A stretch of 64,000 nt of DNA from Acanthosepion esculentum (Eukaryota > Mollusca > Cephalopoda > Sepiida > Sepiidae): positions 9,568,861-9,632,860 of the forward strand of contig OZ038498.1 of the NCBI GenBank assembly GCA_964036315.1, given 5' to 3'. The translations under genes and the position numbers were made by a program. How positions within the stretch are numbered: the stretch's first letter is position 1; every line of letters begins with the position of its first letter. Below are positions 1 through 9,714 of this stretch, in pieces. The notes beneath the pieces were generated by a model. The model saw only the letters and a program-made list of their open reading frames with translations. It was not told where the DNA came from and searched no databases.

Positions 1-324
1 CAGCGAAAGATAACTGTTGGCACCCCATGTCGTAAAGTGTCTAGAGAATTTCTTTTTTTTCCTAAAGGGCTGTTTCGTACATAAACGTGTCGCACTGAAC
101 TACAAACTGAACTACAATTTGTTTTTTTGACGACTTCATAAAGGGTTTTTCTATCTTATGATTGGGTTAAGCTTTTAAACCTTTTATTAGACTATGAAAT
201 TTAATTTTTTTATGCTATTTAATGTGAAAAGTTGTTGATGTCGGCAAAAAACCGTTAACTCATGTCTATGATTTAATAAATTTTCATTATTTAGAAACTT
301 AATAATGTATAGTTTTTCATGTAA
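1..324. other. AT-rich DNA, no gene recognised
   Basis: AT-rich sequence with no convincing open frame. It lies just beyond the 3' end of the minus-strand Penelope-like relic and may include its untranslated tail, but I see no diagnostic motif. Confidence 0.4.
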
Positions 325-1740
325 TCATAAAGGACGTGGGTCATTCCAGGTTTTACAAGTTCTTGTTCTATTTATTAATTTCCATTTTACTTTTGGTGTT
401 TTATTCATTTCTTTTAAATGCCAAAAATATTTGGATAGAGATGTCTGATTTCTATTTCTAATATTATTGAAGGAGCTTTTGTGTTGTCTCCATCTAATTT
501 TAATTCTTCGTTGACCCAATGTATATCCTATCAGTGTTAGGGCTCTCAATAGATAGTGCATTGGTATACCACAGATTTTGTGCGACATTTATTTTCCAAC
601 GGGAAGTCTTCAGGGTTTCTACAATCACATAATTTTTCATTATTTTTGTCTAATTTCAGTTTAGGAGTTTTATTAATACTGTTTTGGCATGCGTGTTTTT
701 CCAGGATTTTATTATGTTTTTTATAATTCTTTCTAGATTTTTAGAGCATCTGTAACTTAATTTTAAGGTGTTTTATTAAAGACCTTGCTAACTATGTTAT
801 TAGTAGGAAAGTGTTTTTCAATTAAAGCTAGGAACTTATATCCTAGCTTAATACTAACCATTTGGTTGAACGGAGGGCTATACCAAATGATTTTTCTTTT
901 CCTGTTTTTCTTCTGGTTCGTACTATTGTTTCTATAATTGATGTTAGCGTTTTTATATCCGCTATTTTTTAGGGCTGTGTTATAAAAATTACTGTGTTGT
1001 TGGAATATTTCCTTATTAGCGGAGTTCATGCTGATTCTTTTCTCTATTGATGTGGGTATATGCTTAATTATAGATGGAGGGTGGTTTGACTTAGGGTGTA
1101 CATACAAGGGATTAGTGTTAGGTTTTCTGTAAGGTAGGTATATGTTGTTCATTAAGTCTAGAGTTAATTCGAGGAAGTTTACCCTTTTAAATTTAGTATT
1201 GACTGTATTTTTTTAAATTTAGTTTTCTGAATTCACTATATATTATTTTTCTAATTTTAAAATTTGTGTGAGATCCTCACTACCATGAGCCCGTCATCCC
1301 TGTTTAGCCCGATGTCCTTAATTTCTAATTCACAGTGCGCGGTTAGATTGTATAGTATAAATAGACCGACAAGGTCAGAAGACTCTGCAGAGTCTAAAGA
1401 TCCCATGGTGATGTCAAAATTGTCATTAGTGTTTTTAATCCATTGGTCCCCATTATGGATGAGGACAGATTCTTTTGCACTAAGAATTATATTCCTTTCT
1501 TCCTTAATTAAGTCAGAATATACAGTGGCAAACACCAGGTCAGTCGTGAAGAGATCTCTTGATATTGACTGGCAAAAATCCACAATATCGAACTGTATTA
1601 GGGTGCAATCAGGCTTATTGTCGATGTTGGTAAACCAACTGATGAATTCTTTGGTATTAATCCAGAGCGTTAATAGGGCAAAAAATCTGTCCTCATCCAT
1701 AAAACCTAAACTAATCCCTTGTATGTACACCCTAAGTCAA
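325..1740 (-). pseudogene. Penelope-like retroelement relic (reverse transcriptase plus GIY-YIG endonuclease)
   Basis: Read on the minus strand from about 1690 down to 325. The frames show, in order, RT motif A (QFDIVDF), a motif-B-like block (TMGSLDSAESSDLVGLF), and motif C as NRDDGL where the family usually has YRDDG. After a frame change at 1150-1260 come the RT thumb/linker with YLPYRKPN, NHPPSII and RKIIWYSPPFN, a Cys-rich linker (CDCRNPEDFPLENKC) near 600-650, and the end of a GIY-YIG nuclease (RWRQHKSSFNN, LSKYFWHLKEMNKTPK) at 325-520. This domain order is that of Penelope-like elements, which encode a telomerase-related RT and an endonuclease. Frameshifts and stops separate the pieces and the N-terminus is missing, so it is dead. 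The first residues of the 1730-1257 frame come from the inverted copy at 1697-1869, not from the RT. Confidence 0.88.
960..1131 (-). repeat. Arm 1 of inverted repeat within the Penelope relic
   Basis: This stretch, part of the RT thumb coding region, recurs in reverse complement at 1697-1869 with only a few mismatches. The arms flank a spacer of about 565 bp holding the RT core. Confidence 0.9.
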
Positions 1741-1869
1741 ACCACCCTCCATCTATAATTAGGCATATACCCACATCAATAGAGAAAAGAATCAGCATGA
1801 ACTCCGCTAATAAGGAAATATTCCAACAACACGGTAATTTTTATAACACAGCCATAAAAAATAGCGGAG
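1697..1869 (+). repeat. Arm 2: inverted partial copy of the Penelope relic
   Basis: Reverse-complement copy of 960-1131. Homology ends at 1869, directly after AAATAGCGGA, which corresponds to the Asn-Ser-Gly of the coding sequence. Penelope-like insertions often carry inverted or tandem partial copies, so this looks like one compound insertion rather than two independent ones. Confidence 0.88.
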
Positions 1870-2432
1870 AATGACAACTCTGAATTCAAAAGTTGAGGAG
1901 TGCTTTTTGGGAACCTCGTATATTTTCAACCATTTCGCTGTATTCAATACTTCCGAAAAGTGTGGTTTGTTCTGCACAAGCCTTCACCTCTATAATCAAA
2001 TGAAATGTGCGGGTAATCTGACTGTTCGGTTCGAAGAACTTAGATACTTGACCTTTCGTACGTCGAAAACCAGGAATATATGTATCGAGTAAAAATAAAA
2101 TGAATAGAAAATGAAAATCATTAAAATTGAAAGGAAAGAAAGAAGCAGTAAAGTGAAATGAAAAATAAAACTACAAGAACGTTGGCAGAAAGAAAAATGT
2201 CGGCAAAATATCACAAAAGAGGAAAACTTGAAAGACGACCTAAAAAAATATGGAGGAAAGGAAGAGAAAAAGTGAAGAAATAAAAATACGAAAAAACAGT
2301 AAACGCATTAATTTTTCAAAGAAATTAATGAAGACACATGAAGATTGAAAGAAAGAACATTTATAAATTCTTGCTTTTTCCCAAGAGTATTAATGTGAAG
2401 TGGATGCAAACTATCTCATCCAGAATATATAA
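1870..2432. other. Unassigned A-rich interval
   Basis: The plus strand becomes strongly purine/A-rich at 2085-2330. The short frames at 1871-2092 and 1996-2214 resemble no family I know and have no supporting signals. No gene is called. Confidence 0.4.
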
Positions 2433-2789
2433 TGTTGAGGTATCTCCCCTTTTTACACAAATGGACTCACCCAAGGTATACATATACTACTGCCAGTGAA
2501 TACCCGGTAGTACGTTAAGTCAAGTAACAGTAGTAGTAGAACGTTGAGTCGGTCGGTAGAATAACGTAGCGGCGAGAGTCACCGTAACGAGCACTTACAC
2601 TCAGTAAGAGGTCATACAGCGATACGTCGATATCAAGAACTATCTATATATTTTTCTACTAACCCGCATTCCTGGAACTACTAACCTGTATTACCAGTTT
2701 GCATTATTACGTTAATACATTTATTTCCTATATTCATTCTTGGCGTTTGTTATTATTTGATACCGGATTTCATCCCGGAATCCACAACA
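2433..2789. mobile_element. Solo LTR of an LTR retrotransposon (357 bp)
   Basis: The segment starts TGTTG and ends CAACA, the usual short inverted termini of an LTR. It is flanked by perfect 5-bp direct repeats TATAA (2428-2432 and 2790-2794). A TATA-like run lies inside at about 2642-2656. No internal retroviral-type coding sequence or second LTR is nearby, so the element has been reduced to one LTR by recombination. A 5-bp duplication fits Gypsy, Copia or BEL integrases; the superfamily cannot be told from the LTR alone. Confidence 0.82.
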
Positions 2790-2794
2790 TATAA

Positions 2795-3071
2795 AAAAAG
2801 TAATGTACATTTCAATTAACTCTCCCACCGATACATTTACAATACTCCTTCTTTTTCTTCTTCTTTTTCGTTTTCTTCTTCTTTTTCTTCTTCTTCTTCC
2901 TCTTTATCACCACATCTTCCTCCTTCTCCCTTTCTTTTATTACATCCAACATCGTGCGTTTGTTTATTTATTTTTGAAAATAACAATATAGCGTTCATTA
3001 TAAAAAATAATAAATCGTTAAAAGGTCACTTGATAAAAATCGCCTGGTTCGATTCAACCCTGATCATTAAC

Positions 3072-3128
<57 letters not shown>

Positions 3129-3659
3129 ACTTCAAATATTATTATAGTGAACACTTCTTGTTTGAAATAGACTCCCCATGTTTATTTATTCATTCAACTG
3201 TGTGTATTACCTCTATCGCTACTCTCATTCAAGAAATATTTTTTAAATAAAAGTCCCACTCTGTAAAGAAACTACTAATCGGGCACACTTTGATATCACA
3301 ATAATCAAGGCTCTTTTTACCTTTTGTAAGGAAAGCTCATCCTCTTTGTCCAAATTATTTTTCTTACAAGTTAATATCAGTTTACTTCCGTATCCGAAAT
3401 GTAAACAAACCATTTCCTAAAGAATTAATGATTTTACTTTTAATCCGACAAAGTGGGTCGTATGTTCGATCCCTGCCAGAGGACACATTTTCTTTAAGAT
3501 TTCTCGACTGCACAGACTGCGAAACATGGTTTAATAAATAATAATCGACCACTACTGATGGCTAAGGAAACATTTCCAGTGAATATTGCAGTGTTTCATC
3601 AAAGAACAGTCATTCTATTATCGGGGGATCAGCACCCGATGACACAAACCAACTCAAAT
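2795..3659. other. Intergenic DNA with polypyrimidine tract and (TA)n
   Basis: A TTC-rich polypyrimidine tract at about 2845-2945 gives a Phe/Leu-only frame and is not a gene. A pure (TA)n run occupies 3076-3124. A box-B-like TGTTCGATCCC at about 3463-3473 hints at a decayed tRNA-derived SINE, but no box A could be placed. Nothing else is recognised. Confidence 0.5.
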
Positions 3660-4167
3660 ATCAAATGGTTGCGTTAATTCGGCCTTTGAAAAATCTATTG
3701 AAAAGGTTGTCAGTTTTATGGAAAGAAAGCCAGCATTCAGCTATGACGATTGCAATAACGGACGCAGAGTTAAAAATGTTTTCTTTTAAATTAATTTCAA
3801 GAACAAAAGCAAAACGAAATGCGGAAAAAGTTGAGAATGACATTAGAAGAGAAAGAATCATCATGCAACAGCGCTTAAAAAGTCCTCGTTACATTATTTG
3901 TTTTGCATACGTGGCATATTTAATTTAATGAATTTTCATTAACATTACATAATTTATTTCTTTTTCATTAAAATCAATTCCGTTATATTTCACTCACCAT
4001 TAGCTTATTTTGTTTACTATAAAACATTGAAAATAAATGTTAAACCTGATGTCAGTTCGTTTATTTTGATCTAAATATAACCCCTCATATCCGGACTTTA
4101 TAACCAATTTTAAACATTTCCTCATATCCGGAAGGGCTTCTTAGTTCAATTGTCAGGCATTCTACTG
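3660..4167 (+). mobile_element. 3' fragment of a Tigger/pogo-like DNA transposon
   Basis: Bases 3692-4030 match 7226-7566 closely and in the same orientation; both encode the tail of the same transposase (VVSFMEREPAFSYDDC in the better frame). Past the coding part both copies carry CCTCATATCCGGA boxes, and this copy ends in GGCATTCTACTG at 4156-4167 followed by TA. That is the inverse of CAGTAGAATCCC at 5517, the left terminus of the second copy. So this is the right end of an element with about 12-bp terminal inverted repeats and TA target sites, lacking its left part. Confidence 0.75.
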
Positions 4168-4517
4168 TATTAGGTTTTTAATTTCATGATTTATTTCCCG
4201 TAACTTTTTCTATTATATCAACACCAATTCAAAGATGACTTGTTTTTAAATTAAGAAATTACAAATGCAAACCAATTGGCACCATCCACTCTACAGAAAT
4301 ACATTCCCCACCCAATCTACAAATTATCTCAATATATTGATCTGCCTGTGACGTAATGACCATTTTGCTATCAATTTTTCTAAATAACGATTGATGGAAT
4401 TCAATTTGATCAGATCATTGCAACCAGTGCAGACTTTTACAGGTAGAAGATGCCATTTGCAAAAGTTCGTACCCGATTTTCATATAAAATTTGACACTGT
4501 TTTAGAGCCGATTTCTG
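4168..4517. other. Unassigned AT-rich interval
   Basis: No recognisable coding or repeat signature. It may include the untranslated leader of the mariner relic that follows. Confidence 0.35.
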
Positions 4518-5095
4518 GTGAGTTCTAGATTTAAAGCTTGCATCGTTCAGCTCCAAGTCAGACTTTGTGGAATGTTGACGTTTTATTCACAAACGAATGC
4601 CTTAAAGATGGGGGATGAAAAGTTGCACTTTCGCCATATTATGCTCTCTGAGTTTTGGAAAGGAGTAAGCGTGGGAACTGCAACAAATGCATTCAGAAGG
4701 TTTATTTGGATCGTGCATCCAGCTCTTCGGACGGTCAGAAAGTGGTTTGGCTGATTTAGCCATGAAAGTGGTTTAGCCATGGTGATTTTATCCTAAACGA
4801 TCAACTGACCTTCTGACGTCGATGAAGATACTCTGCTATTACTATCTCAACCGCTTTTCACCATTTGAAGAGAATCGGGGGTTCGTTTCCAAACTCGACA
4901 CGTTGGGGTGTCTCATTCTCTGACGGAACAGAACAAGACTGATCGTGTTTCTGCGGCGATTTCTTTGCTGTTAGGTTACAAAAAGGAACCTTTATTGTAT
5001 GCTCCGTATATACAGAAAGACCTAGACAGAGCTTACAAGGATCGAGTTATAACTTTCGGCTTCACTGACCAGTCAAATTCTGGATAAAATCTAAT
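4518..5095 (+). pseudogene. Mariner-family transposase relic (second family)
   Basis: From an ATG at 4608 the frame reads a mariner N-terminal helix-turn-helix (HFRHIMLSEFWKGVSVGTA then TVRKWFG) and stops. A second piece around 4905-4990 reads GVSHSLTEQNKTDRVSAAIS and GYKKEP, matching the linker between the DNA-binding region and the first catalytic Asp. The two halves are joined by an unrelated or rearranged stretch, and no catalytic DDD region is visible. It differs clearly from the mariner at 5671-6952. Confidence 0.7.
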
Positions 5096-5516
5096 GTCAA
5101 ATCAAAAGCTTTCATTCAACCCTTAACCTCGCCCCATGAAGATGAAGGAAAGTCGATCTGTAATCACACACATGCATTCTAAATCAGACATTTATATACA
5201 CATGGGAATCATATATCCAGCTCTATATTTACCTTCAGAAGATATCGTGATAGAAAGAAGTTCTTGAAGATTTTTTTTATACCCGACAATATCTTTCAAT
5301 CCACAATGGTTTCTTTCTTAAACTTATTCTCTGAAAGATTAATATAGCGTTTTTAGTCTAATCTAACTGTTCTATACAGCAAATAGCATCCTGTTAACTG
5401 TTGTAAAAAAGGGCTTTGTTAATTAGAATAGTTTCTTTGACATCTCAAGACATTAAACAATTACTTCTGAGAGCTGAAATATTAAAGAAATTAGATTAAT
5501 TAAATAAGATCCAATA
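5096..5516. other. Unassigned AT-rich interval
   Basis: No gene or named repeat recognised. It ends at the TA (5515-5516) that serves as the left target site of the second Tigger-like element. Confidence 0.4.
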
Positions 5517-5670
5517 CAGTAGAATCCCTCATATCCAGAATCCCTCATATTCGGACTGCCTCATATCCAAACATGATTTTGATGTGTATATTTCAACTAC
5601 TTGCTTGATATGTAACTGATTTGAAATTTCTGTTTATCAGGAAATTTACTTTGGATAATTGCTTATATTA

Positions 5671-6952
5671 GGTCATCCCATAAGTTCTGTCCGAATTTTA
5701 ACTTTTTGTTAAGATGAACGAAATTTAAAGAGAATTTTATAATGTCTAATGGAGCTGAACGTTATTTTTATGCTTAGATGCATTTAAACTGATCAGATTT
5801 TATTTCAGAGAACAATAAAATTAAATTTTGTTTTATTAAAACCCTGCTAACATGGAAGTACCCAAGAATCATTTGAGGCACATAATGCTTTATGAGTTCA
5901 AGAAAGGAAACTCAGCAGCCGAAGCGGCTAGAAACATTCACTCAGTTTATGGAGAGGAATGTGTGAATGAAAGAACTTGCAGAAGATGGTTTGCAAAATT
6001 CAGAGGTTGAGATTTCACTTTTGAAGATGAAGATCGAACCGGACGTCCAGTTGAGTTTGATGAAAAGCTTCTTGAAGCAGCCCTTGAAGAAAATCCTGCT
6101 TTATCAGTTGAGAAATTGGCAGTGGTTCTCAGTTCAAACCATACAACTGTTCATCGTCATCTTCAACAATTTGGAAAAGTTCCTAAACTTGGAAAATGGG
6201 TGCCTCATGAATTGTCTGAAAACAACCTCAAATCCCGAGTTGACATCTGCTCTTCTCTCCATTCTCGCCAACTTGTTTCACCTTTTTTGGATAGACTTGT
6301 GACTGGAGACGAAAAATGGATCTTTTATCGAAATGTTAAGCGTCGTAGACAGTGGCTTGATAAAGGGGAAGGACCCCAGCCACAGCCGAGAAGGGAACTT
6401 CATGGGCAAAAGGTTCTTCTTTCAATCTGGTGGGATTGCCAAGGATTAATCCACTTTGAATTCTTACCACCTAATGCAACAATTAATGCTCAAATATACT
6501 GTCAGCAATTAGAGCATTTGAACCAAGCTTTGAGGAAAAAAAGACCTGCTCTAGGGAATCAAAAACGGGTGATGTTTCATCAGGACAATGCGCGACCACA
6601 CGCAGCAAGAATCACGTCACAAAAGATCGAAGAACTTGGTTGGGAGAAAATTCCTCATCCATCTTATTCTCCCGGCCTTGCTCCTTCAGACTACCATTTG
6701 TTTCGTAGCTTACAGAATCATTTGGAAAAACAGCTTTTGTAACACAGGAAGAGGTTAAAACTGACATTTGTAAGTTCTTTGAATCAAAGCCAAAAGCATT
6801 TTACAGTAATGGAATTAGTAAGCTTGTTAATAGATGGAAGGAAGTCATAGATAATCAGGGAAAATACATTGTTGAATGAATCTGTAATTAAATGTAACAT
6901 TTGGTCACTTGTTTTCTTTATTCAAAATTCGGACAGAACTTATGGGATGACC
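5671..6952 (+). mobile_element. Mariner element with terminal inverted repeats
   Basis: Left end GGTCATCCCATAAGTTCTG at 5671 and its reverse complement ending at 6952 form inverted repeats of roughly 30 bp with almost no mismatches. The left flank is TA and the right flank TG, consistent with one mutated TA target duplication. About 1.28 kb, the normal size for mariner. It sits inside the Tigger-like relic, so it is the younger of the two. Confidence 0.93.
5852..6879 (+). pseudogene. Mariner transposase, nearly full length with one stop and one frameshift
   Basis: The ATG at 5852 opens a mariner transposase that would end at the TGA at 6877-6879, about 342 codons, the usual family length. 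The N-terminal helix-turn-helix includes HIMLYEFKKGNSAAEAARNI. The WVPHEL motif is at about 6197-6214. All three catalytic Asp of the DD34D triad are in place: TGDEKW, HQDNARPH and SPGLAPSDYHLF. It resembles the Hsmar1/cecropia-type lineage. Two lesions break it: an in-frame TGA at 6008-6010 directly after KFRG, and a loss of frame near 6725 just after NHLE, beyond which the last 45 or so codons continue in another frame (FFESKPKAFYSNGI). The rest is well kept, so inactivation looks fairly recent. Confidence 0.92.
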
Positions 6953-6972
6953 TGATAAGTTTTCACCTTAAT

Positions 6973-7417
6973 ATGGCTTGTATTGGGACAAAAGATGATG
7001 GGAATAAGAGGAAAAGAACAACTTTGGAGTTATTGCAAAAAGTGGCAATTTTAAACAGACTAGACGCTGGTGAAAGTTCATTGTAACTAAGGTCTGAGTT
7101 CAGCATAGGAAAGTCAACATTGTCTGATATAAAATCTTCCAAAGAAACTCTTCTCCAGCGTTCACACTGTCACAATGAAGAAGGAAATAAAAAACATTAT
7201 TGTGATGAAACATGGACTGAAATTGGAAAAGCTATTGAAAAGGTTGTCAGTTTTATGGAAAGAGAGCCAGCATTCAGCTATGACGATTGCAATAACGCGC
7301 CCAGAGTTAAAAAGTGTTGTTTGTTTAAATAAATTTCAAGAACAAAAGCAAAACGAAATGCGGAAAAAGTTGAGAATGACATTAGAAGAGAAAGAATCAT
7401 CATTCAACAGCGCTTAA
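6973..7417 (+). pseudogene. Tigger/CENP-B-type transposase relic
   Basis: The first part reads KRKRTTLELLQKVAILNRLD, the psq/CENP-B-type helix-turn-helix that binds transposon ends, followed after a stop at 7084 by SIGKSTLSDIKSSKETLLQR. Then comes a C-terminal block (AIEKVVSFMEREPAFSYDDC) shared with the copy at 3692. The Tc5/CENP-B DNA-binding second half and the whole DDE nuclease are missing between these blocks. Stops and a frame change after 7330 confirm a pseudogene. Confidence 0.75.
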
Positions 7418-7651
7418 AAAATCCTCGTTACATTATTTGTTTTGCATACGTGTCATACTTAATTTAATGAATTTTCATCAACATTGCATAATTTATTTCT
7501 TTTTCCTTAAAATCAATTCCGTTATATTTCACTCACCATTAGATTATTTAGTTTACTATAAAACATTTCAGTTCTTTTCTAAATATAACCCTTCATATCC
7601 AGACTTTGTAACCAATTCCTCATATCCGGAAGGACTTCTTAGCCCGGTTGT

Positions 7652-8265
7652 CAGTGATGAATTGATTTTAAATTAAGAAATTACTCAATATTTATTTGAA
7701 AGATGTTTTAAGCGTTAAATATACTTCTTGGGAATTGTATGGACAAAGGTTATAATGCATTGTAATTGCTACTTCACAGTCCATCTCTTTATGTTAGATT
7801 TAAAGCATTAATCTATTTTAGCTACATATTTCATAAACATATAGTATCGTTTATCAATCGATTCTTCTGCGTTACATCCAGTCTATTAGCTCAGTTTTTA
7901 TTAATTTCTCTATCGCTCTATGAATTCATTATGGACTCTCCCGTTGAGTTCGTCGTATGAAGTTCCGACGACCACCAAATGCAATACTTTCTCCTGTACT
8001 GTTTGTGGTCTTTTGTGCAATTCTCGAACCGGCCTTAGAAACGGCCATTTTGAATTTGTAGGTCTGATGAATTGGATGGTGATTACGATTCCAATGTAAT
8101 AAATTATAACCATGGAATATTAGTGTTTGAACCTTTTATATTATATTCTTACTCTGTCCTGGACATTGAGTTCTACCTGGATTCTATCCTCTTGGAAATT
8201 TTATATACACATATATATATATATATATTGTCCACTAATATTATCTATGTATATATATATATATT
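7652..8265. other. Unassigned interval with short (TA)n runs
   Basis: No recognised gene. The frames at 7766-7960 and 7910-8113 have no known features. Two short (TA)n runs lie at about 8211-8229 and 8247-8265. Confidence 0.4.
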
Positions 8266-8311
8266 ATCGTAAATTATAGCTAATCAGCTTTATTAAAAAT
8301 ATTAATATATT
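8266..8311. repeat. Left direct repeat flanking the SINE palindrome
   Basis: Contains ATCGTAAATTATAGC then TAATCAG and a T-rich stretch. A near copy (ATCGTATAAATTATAGC, TAATCAG) lies at about 8903-8950 in the same orientation, on the far side of the palindrome. Both copies directly follow a (TA)n run. Confidence 0.75.
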
Positions 8312-8314
8312 GCA

Positions 8315-8380
<66 letters not shown>

Positions 8381-8401
8381 GAAATGGGCAAAATCCGACA
8401 A

Positions 8402-8607
8402 TTATTTTAAGACATTTTTGTTTATACATTCTTTTATAGATACAAATATTTAAGTAAATGCTCTGTTTATAATAAACAGTATTAAACAACATTTACCGGT
8501 CTGAATGTCCGAAAAATTTTCATAGAAAAATGTTGTCCTCCGACAGGAATCGAACCTGTATCCTATACAGAACCGTCATATAGCCTGACGTGCCTTAACC
8601 GTTTCGA
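8402..8607 (-). mobile_element. tRNA-derived SINE-like arm (left half of palindrome)
   Basis: On the minus strand this reads a tRNA-like head with D-arm-like CGAAACGGTTAAGGC and box B GGTTCGATTCC (reverse complement at 8546-8556), then a 110-120 bp AT-rich body ending towards a (TA)n run at 8318-8378. It is nearly identical, in reverse complement, to 8634-8850. The acceptor stem does not pair, so it is not a functional tRNA. Alternatively it is one arm of a long-inverted-repeat element rather than a separate SINE. Confidence 0.7.
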
Positions 8608-8633
8608 CCTTGCTAACCGAACGCTCCCCTGGA

Positions 8634-8846
8634 GCCGAAACGGTTAAGGCACGTCAGGCTATATGACGGTTCCGTATAGGATACAGGTTCGATTCCTGTC
8701 GGCGGACAACATTTTTCTATGAAAATTTCTCGGACATTCAGGCCGGCTAATGTTGTTTAATACTGTTTATTATTTTTAAAAAAAAACAGAGCATTTACTT
8801 AAATATTTGTATCTATAAAAAGAATGTATAAACATAAAAATGTCTT

Positions 8847-8850
<4 letters not shown>
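8634..8850 (+). mobile_element. tRNA-derived SINE-like arm (right half of palindrome)
   Basis: Plus-strand partner of the left arm. It shows box-A-like AGCCGAAACGG at 8633-8643, a possible five-pair anticodon stem CGTCA/TGACG at 8652-8668, a type-II-like variable region, and box B GGTTCGATTCC at 8686-8696 inside a pairing T arm (ACAGG/CCTGT). The body ends in (TA)n at 8851-8901. The arms are separated by only about 26 bp of non-matching sequence (8608-8633), so a read-through transcript would fold into a hairpin of about 200 bp. Confidence 0.72.
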
Positions 8851-8902
<52 letters not shown>

Positions 8903-8904
<2 letters not shown>

Positions 8905-8950
8905 CGTATAAATTATAGCTAATCAGTTTTTTTTTTTAAATATTAACTTA
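8903..8950. repeat. Right direct repeat flanking the SINE palindrome
   Basis: Near copy of 8266-8311 after the right-hand (TA)n. It is much longer than a usual target duplication, so it may reflect duplication of flanking DNA during palindrome formation or slippage through the (TA)n runs. Confidence 0.72.
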
Positions 8951-9700
8951 TTTGATGGTGTGAGGCTTTATTATGCAAATCAACTGTCGTTCTTCATACC
9001 GGAAATATTTTTGGTTGTTTATTACTAAAATTTACTTGATACAAAATGCTCAATGGCCACTCAAGCTGGAGGGTTACTAAATGAAATGTGTAGATATGAA
9101 TGTCAGAGTAGAAAGTGAAGAGGATAAGGAAGATATATAACGATCGACCATCGAAGAGATTATGACTGAAATGTGCAGGGAAGCATCAACGCAAGAGTAA
9201 AAGTAGCAGTTCTTGGAGAGGGAATGGAGTAGGATCTTCTTTCTTACAAATGGAATACGGAGCGAATAAGGATGATTCAATACCGTGGGAGTATCATTGT
9301 ATGCCTCATTTGGAAAAGGTCTCAACTGGTGAGACGAAAAAATGAAGCTCATCGGAACATTTACCATGGAAATAGCGATAGGGAAATAATAGACTTGTTA
9401 TGTTGCGTGTGTGGAAAAGTGGCTACCAATTTATAAAATATAGTTTATGATAACGGGTTGAAATAAAGGTTTTTTTTCAGTAAGTTGCGTTTGAACATGG
9501 GATTCATTTCACACATGGCTCAAATTTGACATATGGATATATTCAGGTAACATTTCAACGCGTTGTTCCATACGATTTGTGTGTGAATTGTGAATTGTAA
9601 ATGTATTCTTTTGTAGGAAAATTGAAAATGTATTGAAATAAAGATACATCTTTGTCATTTGATGCAAACGAAAAGCGTTGTCTAACCAGCAAAAATGATT
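8951..9700. other. Unassigned interval
   Basis: No recognisable gene or repeat. The minus-strand frame at 9077-9367 matches nothing I know. The 3' part may hold the leader or decayed N-terminus of the following mariner relic. Confidence 0.4.
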
Positions 9701-9714
9701 TTTGCCGTTTATGG

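Larger units (their letters stand above)
5517..7651 (+). mobile_element. Tigger/pogo-like DNA transposon relic, interrupted by a mariner
   Basis: The left terminus CAGTAGAATCCC at 5517 follows TA and is followed by repeated CTCATATCC boxes. After the nested mariner (5671-6952) the sequence resumes with a CENP-B/Tigger-type N-terminus and then jumps to the transposase C-terminal region and 3' untranslated boxes that match the copy at 3660-4167. Homology stops at about 7651, so the last terminal bases are missing. The middle of the transposase, including the DDE catalytic core, is deleted. It is a non-functional internally deleted copy. Confidence 0.78.

Noticed and set aside
1264..1758. Plus-strand 164-codon open frame
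   Set aside because: It is the antisense of the Penelope RT relic and matches no protein pattern.
2803..2991. 62-codon Phe/Leu frame
   Set aside because: Low-complexity TTC/CTT tract.
8634..8705. Functional tRNA gene
   Set aside because: Box A, box B and T arm are tRNA-like, but the 7-bp acceptor stem does not pair, the base before the anticodon is not T, and an inverted copy plus AT-rich body mark it as a SINE-like repeat.
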